Made by a program: the position numbers and the translations under genes. A stretch of 64,000 bases of DNA from Neocallimastix lanati (nom. inval.) (taxonomy: Eukaryota > Neocallimastigomycota > Neocallimastigomycetes > Neocallimastigales > Neocallimastigaceae). Position 1 is the first letter of the stretch, and each line of letters starts with the position of its first letter. Under the pieces are notes generated by a model, which was not told the origin of the DNA, did no database searches, and worked only from the letters and a program-made list of their open reading frames with translations. The stretch spans positions 466,501 to 530,500 of the forward strand of contig JACVTC010000121.1 of the NCBI GenBank assembly GCA_016946835.1, written 5' to 3'. Below, piece by piece: positions 27,224 to 41,575 of the stretch.

Positions 27224-27617
27224 ATAATATTCCAATTTATTGTAAATAAATAATTATTTGAAAATATATTTCAATGAAATTTGATATGATAATAATTAAT
27301 TAAAATTGAACATTGAAAATTAAGATATTATAAATTCAGTAAATGATATTGTTTCTTTTTCTTTTTCTGTTTATTTTATTAATTATAATTTATATATATA
27401 AGTATTATAGACTACATTTGTATTAAATAAATAAATAAATAAATAATATTCATTTATTAGGTTTAATAAATGGATATTAAATTTGTATAATAAAAATTTT
27501 ATTAAATAAAAATTATTTATTATAAAAATTTTACAATTTTTAAATTAAAGAATACTTTATATATAATTATCTTTTTTATATATATAATATGAAAATATAT
27601 AATAGTATATAAAGAAA

Positions 27618-30510
27618 ATGCCAAGAGTTCAAGGTTCGAAAGGTTTCACTAATTCTGAAATTAGACTTGTATTAAAAGAAATTTTAAAAGTATTACCACG
27701 TTCTGCAGATGACTGGAAAAAAGTATTTGAAAATTGTAAAACTGAAGTAACTAATTTCAATTATCAACATCCAGATAGACCATTATCATTCAGAAAACAA
27801 GAAACATTACGTAGAAAGTATTCTGATATGATATCATTATCAAAAAAAAAGGATAGCAATTTAAGTATGTTTTTATTAATTACAATTATTTTTATTTTAA
27901 ATTCAATAAAGAAATCATATAATGTAATGTGCTTGTATTAATTTATATATTATGATATGAATTTAAAATAATATATATGTATGAATTTTACTGTAAAATT
28001 TTCAATTTAAAATTTTTCATTATAAAAATTTTAATATAAAATTTCAATATAAAATTTCAATTTAAAATTTCAATACGAATTTTTCAATACAAATTTCAAT
28101 TTGAATTTGATTTTTTTATTTCATTATAAATTTCATTTATTAATTTTTAAATAATTAAAATATTTTTATTCATAAAGTTGGTGATAAGGAATATATAAGA
28201 TTATGTCATATTGCTAGTAGTATTCATACACTTTGTGTAATACGTTCACCGGAAAAAACAAATTCAGCTATTTCAGAAGCAGAAATTAAAAAGAAGCAGC
28301 AAGAAATAATGCTTTCACTACAATATGATAATTATTATAATCAAAGTAATGGCTTCGGCCTTGGTAATTTTAGTTTAGAGGATGAATCAAAATTAAATCT
28401 TTTACAATTATCACAGCATCGTCAATTTATACAACAATTTCAACGACCACTTCATCCAAAATTGAATGATACTAAAATTTTAGCAGGAAAAGTAATATTA
28501 ATATTGAAATTAATAACAATAAATAAAGTATTTTATTTGTCATAATGTACTAATTAATATTAATACATTAATATCTTAATATTAATAATAATAAATATTT
28601 TTCTATTAATATTAAATTTCAGCTTATTAATATAAATTATAATAATATTTGATATTTCTATTATTAATGTTATTATGTTATTATAATTATTATTATAGTT
28701 ATGTTTTAATTAAATATTGTTTAGAATTATTATTATATTTAAAATAAATTTATATATATTAATCAATACAATATATTTTATATGGAAAATATTTTCCTAT
28801 AGATTATGGAAGCAGGATCTTATAGTTCAGGATCTGGAAAATCTTCACCTTTAATTTCAAATACTCTTGAACAAACCGGAATAGAGACTAATAATGAAGA
28901 TATTGCATTATCACAATATCAGGATGAACTTCATAATAAGAAAAGAGGAAGTGAAGCACACACTCTTTCACCATATCAAATGACTAAAAGAATTAAATAT
29001 AGTAATACTGATGAATCATTATCTACGTTAATGCAAACTGCGATAAATCATAACAATATTTCAAACGCATCTATTTCGTCAGGTATAATTTGACATATAA
29101 TATTTTTTATAGAGTTTTATATATTAATCATATTTTGAATTATAATATTAAATTTAATATAAATATATATATAAATATATACATATATTAGAGATGCAAT
29201 TTATTGAAGGTGAAAATGAACTTGGTATCAGAGAACAAATGAGATATATAATAAGTATAGTTGAAAATATATATAGAAAGGTTCACAATATTGAAAATCA
29301 ATTATATAAAATTGATGTTATTACAAATCATTTAGAAATATTAGAGAGTAAAATTTATTTATTATCAAACAACAAAAATTATCCCAAGAATGATGATAAG
29401 AAGAAAAAAAGTAAATAAAAAAACTAAATAAAAAAAAAAAATTCTAAATCAAATTTAAAAATTATAATTTAGTTATATGAAATGTAAAATTTAAATTTTA
29501 GTGAAAAAATATTAATTTTAATAATATTATATTTTCATCTTCATCTTCTTCATCTTATTATTAATATAAATTAATTTATATGAAATAAAGGTGCAGTAGG
29601 TGAAACATTATTTAATAGCAGTACTTCAAAAACTTTGTCCTTAGCTAAAAATGCTTTTCTTAATAAAATTAATGGTTCAATAACTCCTAATTCTGTTTCA
29701 AAATTAGTTTCCTCAAGTTTAGATACCATTGGTATTAATAACTTAAAAAATCCAATTCAATTATCGCCAAAATCAAGAGGAAGAGTTCAATTTTTCGAAG
29801 ATACGTTTGGTTTAAAATTAAATTTAACTGGAAAATTAGATCCTGATTTCAATAGTTCTGCTACAAAAATTTCAGATGATATTATTTTATTACCTGAAAC
29901 AATGGAAAATATTCGTCAATTCAAAAAGGATTTTGAAAATTACTTAACCCCAAAATCGTTGGAGAGAATTAATGAATTTGAAGCTCAATATGCAAAAACT
30001 AATACTAATGTTTTAAATAATGAAATATTTAAGTCAGTTAATGCATTAGGTGCTTCACCTGATATTACTCCCTCAACTAATTTAGCAACCACTCAAGCAT
30101 CTGAATCTGCGAATGATGTTAATACGAATGAAAGTAAAGTTAATAATGAAAAATCTATTGATAAGCCTTCTACATCTACTACAAATGAAACTGTATCAAT
30201 GACTGATAAAGTCGATGAAATTAATAATAGTAATAATAATGATAATTTAATAACAAATATATCAACAGTTGGTATAAAAGTAGAAAAAAATGAAATTGGA
30301 AATGGAAATCACAATGAGGATTTAAATAAAACTGATATAAATATTACATTGGATAATAATTCAAATGATTTTTCAAATTCTTTAACAGCTAGTGCTAGCT
30401 CAATAACAGTTGATAATAATGTCGAAGTAAAAAAAAAATCTATAAAAATAGAAGTAGAAGAAGGTTCAGTTGATAATGAATTAATAAATCGAATTAATAA
30501 TGAGGCATAA
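27618..30510 (+). CDS. DUF6818-like (SANT/Myb-like) protein with long Asn/Ser-rich tail, about 659 residues
   Basis: Exons 27618-27864, 28178-28491, 28803-29082, 29192-29410 and 29591-30510 join in phase. The first 110 residues read as a compact helical domain: FTNSEIRLVLKEILKVLPRS, ADDWKKVFENC, RPLSFRKQETLRRKYSDMI and IRLCHIASSIHTLC. The order of a conserved Trp, an RP.S/R stretch, a LRRK motif and a final helix resembles the DUF6818 domain known mainly from oomycetes and fungi, often near transposase-like proteins. The function of that family is not established; DNA binding is only an inference. A Gln/Leu-rich stretch and a predicted coiled coil (IREQMRYIISIVENIYRKVH) follow, then a Thr/Asn/Ser-rich acidic tail. 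The start has an AAAATG context. Nothing in the neighbours suggests its role. Confidence 0.72.
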
Positions 30511-30792
30511 TAATCATTTAAAGATATTAATAAATAAACCATCAAATGATAAGAATATATTATTATAATTAAAAAGAAAATTTTTTGATTTTATTTGAAT
30601 ATAAATATATAAGATTTCATTAAGATTTTAATAATTTTATAAAATATATATACTTTATTGTAAAGAACTAATTTTTTTTTTTTTTTTTTTTTTTATTTTA
30701 TTTTTTAGAAAAAAACATTATTTAATTTATTTATTGAATAAATATTTATATAAAATAATTATTATAAATGAAGATATTAACAATAACAATAA

Positions 30793-30857
<65 letters not shown>

Positions 30858-31157
30858 TTTATGTAACTTATTTATATTAATGGAATAATGATATAAATAA
30901 TAAATTTTATTAATGGTTTTAATATTTTTATTATTATATATTTATATATTAAATATATATATATATATAAAGTGTATCTATTTATAAATATCAAGTTTTT
31001 AATCTTATTTTTTTTTTTTTTTTTTTTTTTTTGTATGAATTATTGTTATTATTATTATTATTATATATAATTTTCTTTTTTTCTTTAACCTTTTCATTAT
31101 ATATGTTTACTTTTATTTTTTCCAAAATAAAAAATTTTCACCTCATATAACAAATAA

Positions 31158-31189
<32 letters not shown>

Positions 31190-31653
31190 GTTAAAAAATA
31201 ATATAATTATTGTATAATTTAAAATAATAGTATTTATATTATTTCAAATTATAAAAAAGTTTTATAATTTATTATATACACATAAAAAATTATATATAAT
31301 TTCAATAACAAAAGATTTTTGAAACATATATAGTTTTTTTCTTTTTTAATTTATTATTGATTTACTATTAATATATAGCATATAAAAATAATTATGATAT
31401 AAAATTTATCTATTTTAAAAAATTGGAAAATTTTTATAAATTTAAAATTTTATATTATATTCATTTAGTTTAATCAATAACCCAATTTAATGATGAATAA
31501 TGATAATTGTAAAAAAAAGTAATTTTGTGAAAAAAAAAAAAAAAAAAAAAAATATTGCTAATAAATAAGAATTTTTAATTTAAAATTAATTTTTATATAA
31601 ATAAATATAATAAAAAAAAAATTTTTTTTAACCAATAAGATATGATAAATTAT

Positions 31654-31687
<34 letters not shown>

Positions 31688-31782
31688 AAAATTTTAAATA
31701 AAAAAATATATATATTTTTTAATATCAAGCAAATTTTAAATTTAAATTTGATAATTTTATACAATATCTAATATCTATAAAA
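30511..31782. other. Intergenic AT-rich region, no gene seen
   Basis: A and T runs (30674-30693, 30795-30832, 31006-31032, 31531-31551, 31657-31684), an AT dinucleotide run and an AAT array near 31158-31186. The promoter of the RRM gene must lie near its right end. Nothing else is seen. Confidence 0.65.
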
Positions 31783-33622
31783 ATGGCTGGAAATAGAAGA
31801 CAAAAGAAAATAAAGAATAACTTTGTTGAAGAAGAAAAGAAAGAAGAAGCTGGTAATTCTTTAGAATTAAATAATATTAAAAATTTTAAAATTTAATTTC
31901 CCTTTGTTTTATTTTTATTTTTGTTATAATCATTGAATATTTTAATAATTATCAATAGTAAACTGGATATTAAATAATCAAATTATTGAAGGTTACAGAA
32001 TATTGAATTGACTATATAAAAATATTTATATACAATTTCATTTTAATTTTAAGTGTTGATTATCTTTAATTATATTAATTCAATTTTTATTTAAAAATTA
32101 ATATAATATTAGAAATAAAGAAAATTTTTAGTTATTTTAAATGATACGATATATGAATTTATAATTGAGAAAAAAATCTTATTTTTTACAACAGATAATT
32201 AAAAATTATTAAAATAGAAATTAAAAAATTTCTATTTTTAATTGTTGAATTTTTATTAATTTCAAATTTTTTATAAAATAATATTATAATAAAAATAATA
32301 GTTGAAGTTCCAGATACTAAAAAGGTAGAAGATGTTGCTAAAAAGGAAGAAGATGATGATTTAGAATATTTTAAAGATGTAGCTGAATCTGAAGAAGAAA
32401 GTGATTCTGATGAAAGTGAAGAAGAAGAAAACAAGGAAGAGAAAGATGAATTCCAAAAAGGTGAAAAAATTATTGCTTTAGATCCAAAGGATGAAGAAAC
32501 AATTAAAAATCGTGTAAAAAAAGAAATAAAATCAGTTTCTAAGGTAAATGATTATTCTTATAGAATGAAATTTTAATTATTTTGATAAAAAAAATAATAT
32601 TGATTAATTGATTATTATTTCATATCGTATTATTTATATAAACAACTTTTTTTTTTTAAAAAAAAAGGATAATGAAGTTAAACCTGGTGTTATATTCCTT
32701 AGTCATATTCCTCATGGTTTTTATGAAAAGCAAATGAAAGAATACTTTACTCAGTTTGGTGATGTAACCAGATTACGTCTTTCAAGAAATAAAAAAGTAA
32801 GATAATTAATATTAATATAATTATTTTATAGTTGATTTATAATAATTTAAAACTTGTTATATTTATAATGTATCTCTTATTTTGAAAATCAATAAAAATA
32901 ATTAAATAGTATATAATTAAATAGTAATGTTTATGTTTTATAATAATATTATATTAATTTTAATTCTTTATCATACTTTAATAAATAAATTAAAAATTAT
33001 AATAAAAATATTAATGAATAAATAACAAATAAAAAATAAAAGACAGGAAAATCTAAGCATTATGCTTTTATTGAATTTAAGAATGCTCAAGTTGCCCAAA
33101 TCGTTGCTGAAACTATGAATAATTATCTAATATATAGTCATGTTTTGAAATGTAGTGTTATTCCAGAAGATAAACTTGATCCAAATACTTTTGTTGGTGC
33201 AAATAAAAAATTCAAAGTTATTCCATGGGCTGAAATTGAAAGAAAAAAGAAGCAAGAATTAAAATCTGGTAAAAAATATCAAAAGAATGTTAAAAGTTTA
33301 TTAAAGAAAGATGAAAAGAAGAGAAAGAGATTACAAGAACTTGGTATTGATTATGAATTTAGTGGTTATGTAAGTTTCATTTAAGTTTCATTTATATATT
33401 TTTATAATACTATATATAAGTTTTATAAAAATAATTGATATATATAAGATATATATATATTTTTAATTTTTATATTTTTTATATGTAATTTTATACATAT
33501 ATATTTATAATATTTTTTAATATTGTTATCAAATTATTAAATATTTTAAAATTTTTGTTATAATTTTATTTTTATAGGCTGCAAATGTTAAGAAACAAGC
33601 TAAACACACCAAATTTGAATAG
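31783..33622 (+). CDS. NOP15: Nop15/NIFK-like nucleolar RRM protein, 270 residues
   Basis: Five exons, 31783-31852, 32302-32543, 32668-32796, 33043-33369 and 33578-33622, join in phase and end in TAG. A basic start (MAGNRRQKKIKNNF) and a very acidic Glu/Asp/Ser stretch lead into one RRM at about residues 109-185. RNP2 is VIFLSHI, followed by PHGFYEKQMKEYFTQFGDV, and RNP1 is KHYAFIEF. The RRM is followed by MNNYLIYSHVLKCSVIPEDK, characteristic of Nop15/NIFK. The C-terminus is strongly basic. In yeast Nop15 binds ITS2 in pre-60S particles in the nucleolus. The acidic arm is longer than in yeast. The assignment to this subfamily rests on the PHGF and MNNYL motifs and is quite firm. Confidence 0.9.
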
Positions 33623-34238
33623 ATTAGTAGAAGCATTTGATAGCAATTATATAGTGAGATTTATAAATATAACGCATTACCGAGGATAGAAAGAAATGTG
33701 AAAAAAGTTTCTGTTTTATATATTTTAAAATTTAGATATAATTTATTTAAATATTATTTATAATAATTTTTTTTCTTTTACTCATTTTAATTTTTAGTAT
33801 TTTCCATTTTAAATACAGAAATCATATAAACAATTATTATTATTTTTTTTTTATCAAATCTTAAATTTAATTATATTGTTTTCTTTTTTATAAAATATAT
33901 ATATATAAAGAAAGAAAAAAAATACTACAAATAAAATAAAGTTATTTTATTTATATAGATATTTGAGTTACCATTATATTAGAGAAATTTTTTGAAAAAC
34001 TAATAATAAATAAACATAAATTAATATATATATATTATAGTTATTTATATATATTATAGCGTTATATTAAAAAAAAAAAAAAAGAAGATATTTTTTAATA
34101 CTTATATATAAATAATATGTAACATTAAATTTTTTTTGTAATGAAATAACAAAATTATAATATCCGATAAAATTTAATATGATAAAGGCAATAGATTATT
34201 ATACTTTTTATTATATATAAGGTCAATTAATATAAAGA

Positions 34239-34281
<43 letters not shown>

Positions 34282-34836
34282 ATTATTATTTTCTGAATAC
34301 CTAATATTATTATTGACAAATTTAATTTAATCAATTTAGATTATAATATATATATAATATTTTTTATCATCAATGTATAATAATATTTAAAAAAATTTTT
34401 TTCTAGTCTCTTTTTAATTAATTAATTATTATTAAACTATAAAAAAATTATTAAAATCAAATTATTTTATTTTTTTTTCCACTGTGGGAACTCTATACTT
34501 TTTATAAATTAATTAATTAATAAATAAATAAGTAATAATAATAAAATAATAAATATTATTATCAACTATAATCATAAGATGGATTATGATATAAAAAAAT
34601 GCAATAGAACAAAAAATTAATTAGTCTATATTGAGATAAATATATTTATCATTAAAAAATAAAAAATAAAAAACAAGGATATTTTAATATTTTGTTAAAT
34701 AATATCTATGAGTTTTTAAGATTACAATATCGTGTCAAAAGGAAAGCTAAGTGTTGTTGACGTAAAATTTATGATAACTGGTATTAGTATCTGGTTATAA
34801 ATCTAAATAAATTGGAGTATTTATGATAAGATGATG

Positions 34837-34884
<48 letters not shown>

Positions 34885-36878
34885 ATTTAATTTATTTTAT
34901 TTTTGAATTTATTTTTGAATTTATGGATAATTAAATTAAAAAAAAATTGAAATATTTCTAAGGAGGAATATAATATTTAGAAAATTTTATGTATATTAGA
35001 TTTTAAATATAAATAAAACAAATATTCATTAATAATATATATGGATTAATTTTACTACATATTTTTTTTAATCCTAAAATATTTGGATAATTTGCTAAAA
35101 TTATGTTTATTTTTATATTTTAGTGTTAAATTTTGATAAATGAATAACACTAATAAAAAATAATTTAAATAATTAATTTTTAAAGAGGACATTATATTAT
35201 AATAAAAAAATTTTTTTCAATTATTATTATTTCATTATTATTAATAAATAATAATGAAATTAATAAATTTATAGTTAATATTACTGTTAATTAAAATATT
35301 TATCTTTTTATATATTAATTAGTTTATGCTTATTATGAAATATTATTAAAAAGGATATCTATTTAAAATAGGTTACATTAAAATAATACTACTACTACTA
35401 CTAATAATAAAACTAATAATAATATTATTAATAATATAAATTAATATGTTTTTGATGTAATATAAAATAAATTTAAATATTTTTTTATTTTTAAAAAATA
35501 TATATATATTATTTAAATATTTGAAGTATATTTTTAATTTAATTATCATTTTATTCATAAATAATATAAATATCTATTATTTAAGATTTAATGAAAACTT
35601 GTCTTTTCTCATAAACTATAAAACAATTAAATATATAAAAATAATGATATTAAAAAAAATATAGTTATGATTTAATTATTTCAATTATATGAATTATGTA
35701 ATTATGTATTTAAAATTTTATTTATAAGATTTTTATTAATAACTTTATTATATATTGTAATCTTTTAATTTTAAAATGTATATAAAAATAAACATAAAAA
35801 TAAAAAATAATTACTGATTAATACATATATTTACATATATTTTAATATATTTATATTATTAATACTATAATAAATTATTATATTGTTATTTAAATATATA
35901 TATATTTTTTGGAAATTTATATATAATTTCATTTTTTTTTTTTTTTTTTTAAATTTGTTTGAAAATAAACTATAATAAAATGAAGAATAATGGTAAAATT
36001 ATTAATTGTAAAATTTAAAAATTCATTTTTAAAATTTAATTATTCAGTAATATGGAATTACAAATTATAAGAAAAATTATTTGAATTTATTTTAATAATT
36101 ATAAATTAATATTTCAAAGCTTTTTTTTTTTTTTCTCCATTTATTATTATTATATATTTAATTTAAATATTAAACAATTTTACAATTAAAAAGTTTTCAT
36201 TCAAAGTCTAAATTTTTTTAAATTTATAATTTAAAACTGCTCTATAAATTATTCTCTTTGAACATCCTAAATTTCTATAATTTTTAATTTATTTAAAAGT
36301 TAATACTTAATTTAAAAATAGAAAAAAAAAAAAAAAAAAAAAAATTTATGGTCATTTTATCTAAAGAATCATTTTTACTGAAGAATCAAATAATGAAACA
36401 GAAATAAAATATTTTTATATAAAAAAAAGAAAGAACTATTTTTTTTTTGCTATCAATATTATCAAATTGTTTAAACTTTTTATCAAAACAATTTATTAAA
36501 ATATTTTAAAAGACAGGATTTTAATTATAAAATATTAAAAATATAATGTATTTAATATTACATTTTAAAACAAAACGTTGTGAAGAATAATAAATGAAAA
36601 AAAAAAAAAAAAAAAAAAAGACAACATCTTATCATAAAGGGCTTCAAAGTTATTCATAATAATATCTTATTATACAAATTACAAATTTAAAATAATATTC
36701 TAATACAAAATTATAACTCATTTAAATTTATAAAAAAGTAATTTAGTACGATTAATATAACAAATAAATATATAATATATTATATGTTTATATAATATAA
36801 TAATTATTAATAACAATTGGATAATTGGATAAGAAATAATAAAATAATACCTATTGAATATCATTTTATACATAGAAA
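33623..36878. other. Intergenic AT-rich region, no gene seen
   Basis: More than three kilobases of A+T with long T runs (34242-34277, 34839-34878, 35934-35950) and A runs (36320-36343, 36598-36619). Two slightly less AT-rich patches at about 34484-34500 and 34730-34800 show no open frame or RNA signature. The kinase promoter should lie near the right end. Confidence 0.65.
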
Positions 36879-37988
36879 ATGAAAAGCTATAGTAAACAGA
36901 AAACAGTATGTTATTAATATATTAATAAAAAGGAATTATTTATGATATCATGTTATGTTTTATTAATATTTAATTTTAATTCTCAATTTTTTAAATTTTA
37001 TATTATGTACTAAGAATCTAGATTCAGATCTTTTAAAATATTTAAGAACTTCGAATATTAATTCAATTGGTGGTTATTATATTGGAAAAACTTTAGGAAA
37101 AGGTTCTAAAAATTATTATATATATTTATTTATATACATTATAAAATATTAAACATAATTCTTAATTGATATATATAAGGTTCTTTTGGTAAAGTTAAAC
37201 TTGGTATTCACAAATTAACAGGACAAAAAGTAAAAATTGATAATTATTTATTATTAAATAAATAAAAATATTAATATATATATATCTATTTAACTTTAAT
37301 AGGTTGCTATAAAAATAGTTGATAAAATACATGCACCCATTGTAGCAAGAGAAATTGAAACATGGAGACATTTAATTCATCCTAATATTATTCAACTTTA
37401 TGAAGTTATTACATCTGAAACTAAAATATATATGATTGTTGAATATGCGGAGGAAGGTGAACTATTTGATTTCATTTCAAAATATGGAAGAATTGATGAA
37501 CAAAGTGTAACAGCAAAAAGATTATTTAAACAACTAGTTGAAGCCGTCTATTATTGTCACCAACATAATTTTGTACATAGGTAAATTAAATTTAATATTT
37601 TTATTTTAAAAAAATTATTTATATAAATAAATATTGTATTTAAATTAAATGTTGTATATTAAATATTTAAAGATTAATCAACATTTTTTATTCCTTTTTA
37701 TTTATTTATATATTTTATTTTATTTTATTTTTTTATTATTCTATTTTTTTTTTTTTTTTTAATTTTAATAATTTTTAATATCATTTAATAAAAATATTAA
37801 AAGGGATCTAAAATTAGAAAATGTTTTATTAAGTAATGACTTTAAGATAAAGTTAAGTGATTTTGGATTTACAAGAGAATTTTCTTCCTCAAAATTATTG
37901 GATACCTATTGTGGATCAGTAGCCTATGCAGCTCCTGGTAATTTTTTCAATAAATATATATATTGATATATTGATGGTTATATTAAAA

Positions 37989-38061
<73 letters not shown>

Positions 38062-40700
38062 GAATTATTATTATTAGAATTAGAATTATATATAAATAAA
38101 TTTATTCCAAATTATTTTGATATATGATTATTTTAAATATATAATTATTAATTAATTAATTGTTAGTTTTTATTTATTTATCTTTTTCTTTTCTTTTTTT
38201 TTTTTTTTTTTTTATTTTACAATATTATTTTTATTATATTTTATTTTTTCATAAAAATTTTTATATTAACTTTAATTTTGATATTATATTATAAGAAATG
38301 ATTACTGGAAAACAATATAATGGACCAGGTGCTGATATATGGTCATTGGGTGTTATTCTTTATACAATGGTTTGTGGTACACTACCTTTTGATGATGAGA
38401 CAGATGAAATAATACATCAAAAAATTTTAAATTTAAAATATGAAATTCCTGATTTTATATCTGAAGGTATATTTAATTATTTATTTCAAATTTTGAAAAT
38501 TAAGTTTTATAACATAATATTATAATATTAAAATTTATTATATAAATATATATATTTAATTTTTTTTATTTCAAATTTTAAATCATAATTTAAATTATTA
38601 TTATTATTATTATTATTGTTTTTATTCTTGTTATTATTCTTGTTATTGTTATTGTTATTATTGTTATTGTTATTATTATTGTTATTGTTATTATTGCTAT
38701 TATCATAAATAATATAATTGTTATTATTTATATTACTATCACAATCCCTATAATAATTGTTATCGTTATTATTATAATAATTACTATTACGATTATCATT
38801 ATTAATATTATTATACTTTTAATATTTTGCTTTCATGAAATAATGACTATGAATAACAGAATGTAAAGATTTAATTACTAGAATTTTAAAGATTGAACCC
38901 TCAGAGAGAATAACAATAGAAGAAATTTTAAATCATAAATGGATGGAAACATCACAAGAAGATAATATAAGTAGCGTTAATTCTTCTAATTTATCTTTAT
39001 CATCAGCAGTAAATACAAGCTATGTCAATTTAAATAATAATTCAGAAAATGATATAAAGTCAATAGAGAATTTACATTCAAATTTAAATAGTTCATTGAA
39101 GAATAGTGAACTATCTTTAAATGGTACTTCAATTAAGAGTCATAGTGGAAGTAATAACTTGATGATAGCTAGTAATAGTTCTTTAAAAAGTAATAATAGT
39201 TTAAATAATAGTATTTCCAGTTTACAGGGTAGTAATAATTCATTAAATAAACCTAGCAGACTTTCAAATAAAGATCATAAAAGAAGAATGAAACAAAATT
39301 TATTTATTAATCTTAGTAAAAATAAAGAAGAGGAACTTATTTTAGATGAAATAGAGAAAAAACTATTGGATAATTTAGAATGGATAGGATTCAATACTAA
39401 AGCATTATTAGAATCTGTTAAAAATCATTCATGTAATGAGTTAAGTGCAACATGGTATTTATTATTACGGAAACATAAAAGTCATCATTATAGTAACTTT
39501 ATTTTCAATGATGAATCTGTATTTTGTCCATCAGCAGAACCATGGGCATCTGGTTCTAAAAGTAATAAATATGATTTTCAACCATTTTCTGCACCAATTA
39601 GATCATCTTTCACAACAAATGCTAATAATAGAAATCTTTGGGCAACAGGTTCAAGGAAAGATATTTTGAATGAAGTAATGAAAAAAAATAGCCCAAGACT
39701 AACCACTATAACTCAAAAACAAATTCTTACTAGTAGTAGTAAATCATATAATAATAGTCCTACAAGTTATGGTACTTCTACATATAATAATAAATTAATA
39801 ATGACCCCTATCGAAAAATCAATTCCTAATTCACCTCTCAATTCAAATCTAATTATGAAAGAAGGAGAAGGAGAAAAAGAAAAAGAAGAGGAAGAAATGG
39901 AAGAGGGAGAAGAAAGTAGAAAAAATGGTAGTGGATTTAATTTAATTAATAAAAAAAGTCAAAATTCTTACACATCAATTTCAAATCGTTCATTATTAAC
40001 CAAAAATATTATGAAAAGTCAATTACCTCCTTTAATAAATGATGACTTTAAAAAAGATTTTATAAAAAGTGAACAACCAATTAGTTCTAGAATTCTGACA
40101 AATAATATGATATATAGTAATAGTTATAGTGGTGATATAAATATGATGGTTCGTAATGTTAATGGATCCTCAAAAACTTATTCACCATTTCGAGGTAGGC
40201 CAAAGCCTAGAAGAAGTACTTTACCTAGTAGTTTTCCAAATCATTTCTCCTTAGATGAAGATGGCAATGACAGCTCTAGTAATTTAATTAGTGTTGATGA
40301 AGATGACAATGAAGAAGATGATTACAGTTCATCATATACCCCTTCATCCATTAAATTTAAAACATTCCAAGCAAATGAGACAGCACTTCCCACTTCATCT
40401 TCTTTCAATACCAATTCACCTCTCACATTGACCACCATGATTGGTGTAAATGAAGAGGATGAAGAGGACAGAGAAAGTAACATAAGTATAACGACCGATA
40501 GTAATATAGAAAGTCATCATTCCAGCGAGGAAAATGAATTAAATAGAACAAATAATAATTTAGATCATCTTATACAGAAGAAATCAGCTTTACCAACACA
40601 AAATGAATTGAATATAAATTATTCCTTTGATAAATTTATTAAAGAAAAATATAGTTCAAATCCTTATAATAATACTGATGGCAATGGCAATGATAGTACC

Positions 40701-40734
<34 letters not shown>

Positions 40735-41048
40735 TGAGCATGGCTAATTCAACAAATAATTTTAGCAACAACAACAATAGTAATAATGAAAAATCATCAA
40801 ATGATTTTACCTCTTCTCAAAGATTTATCAATTATACCAATTCTCAATTCTCTAGTTTTTCACAATTTTATTCTTCTCAAGCAAATGACAACATCAAATT
40901 AGATATACCAGATAAATTTATAGCCAAATCTACAACTAGTCGTAGTAGTAGTGGTTATAGTGAAACTTCAGGCTATACAAATGATGACTATATGAATTAT
41001 TTCCATCAACCTGAAACCAATCAAACCAATAATAAAACAAGTTATTAA
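36879..41048 (+). CDS. Kin4-like serine/threonine kinase of the CAMK/SNF1-related group, about 978 residues
   Basis: Seven exons, 36879-36905, 37015-37102, 37180-37229, 37303-37580, 37804-37937, 38296-38466 and 38860-41048, join in phase. The kinase domain (about 28-285) shows the Gly loop [12 protein letters not shown], the Lys motif [18 protein letters not shown] near 147, DFG at 167, the activation loop [14 protein letters not shown] with Thr182 as likely T-loop site, and [20 protein letters not shown]. Near residues 412-455 a UBA-like stretch ([19 protein letters not shown], then [14 protein letters not shown]) resembles the autoinhibitory-type helix region of fungal Kin4/ppk1 and MARK kinases. 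The remaining 500 residues are Ser/Asn-rich with a poly-Asn run and a Lys/Glu block. Kin4 relatives act in spindle position and polarity control. Gin4-type or other SNF1-related kinases are alternatives. The intron 37938-38295 holds a TTA array. Confidence 0.85.
37984..38070. repeat. TTA microsatellite in a kinase intron
   Basis: About 24 TTA units lie in the intron between exons 5 and 6 of the Kin4-like gene, between the APE motif and the next helix. It is simple repeat only. Confidence 0.9.
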
Positions 41049-41575
41049 AATAAAAAATATATATATATTTATAATAAAATATAATAAAATAAAATAATTT
41101 ATATCAATATTTAATAGCATTAAATTATAATAAATTAAAATCAAATTATAAATATTGTTATTATTTTTTTTTAATAAATTAATTTTTATAGAGAAAAATA
41201 AGTAAATAAATATAAAATAAATAAATAATGTTTTTATTATTATTAGAATTTAATAAATAAATAAAGTATAATATAAATAAACATAATCTATATATATATA
41301 TATTTATTTTAAAAAATGGCTATGATAAATTTTTGTTAATAATTTAATAATATAAAATTTGAATTTAATATATATTTATATATATTTATTAATATTTGAA
41401 TATAATAATCAAATTAAAATAATAATACAAATAATAAAATAATAATAAAAATGAATAAATAATTATAATGGAAATATAAAAGTTTCAAAATAAAGTGTAT
41501 AAATAAATTCAAAAAAAAGTTTATATGCAACGAACTTTATCTCCTGATTATAAGATTTTTGTTTAAAAGGAATTC
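41049..41575. other. Convergent intergenic gap, no gene seen
   Basis: The kinase gene ends at its left and an unrecognised minus-strand gene ends at its right. The stretch is A+T with short AAT and AT runs. Nothing in it supports a gene. Confidence 0.6.
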
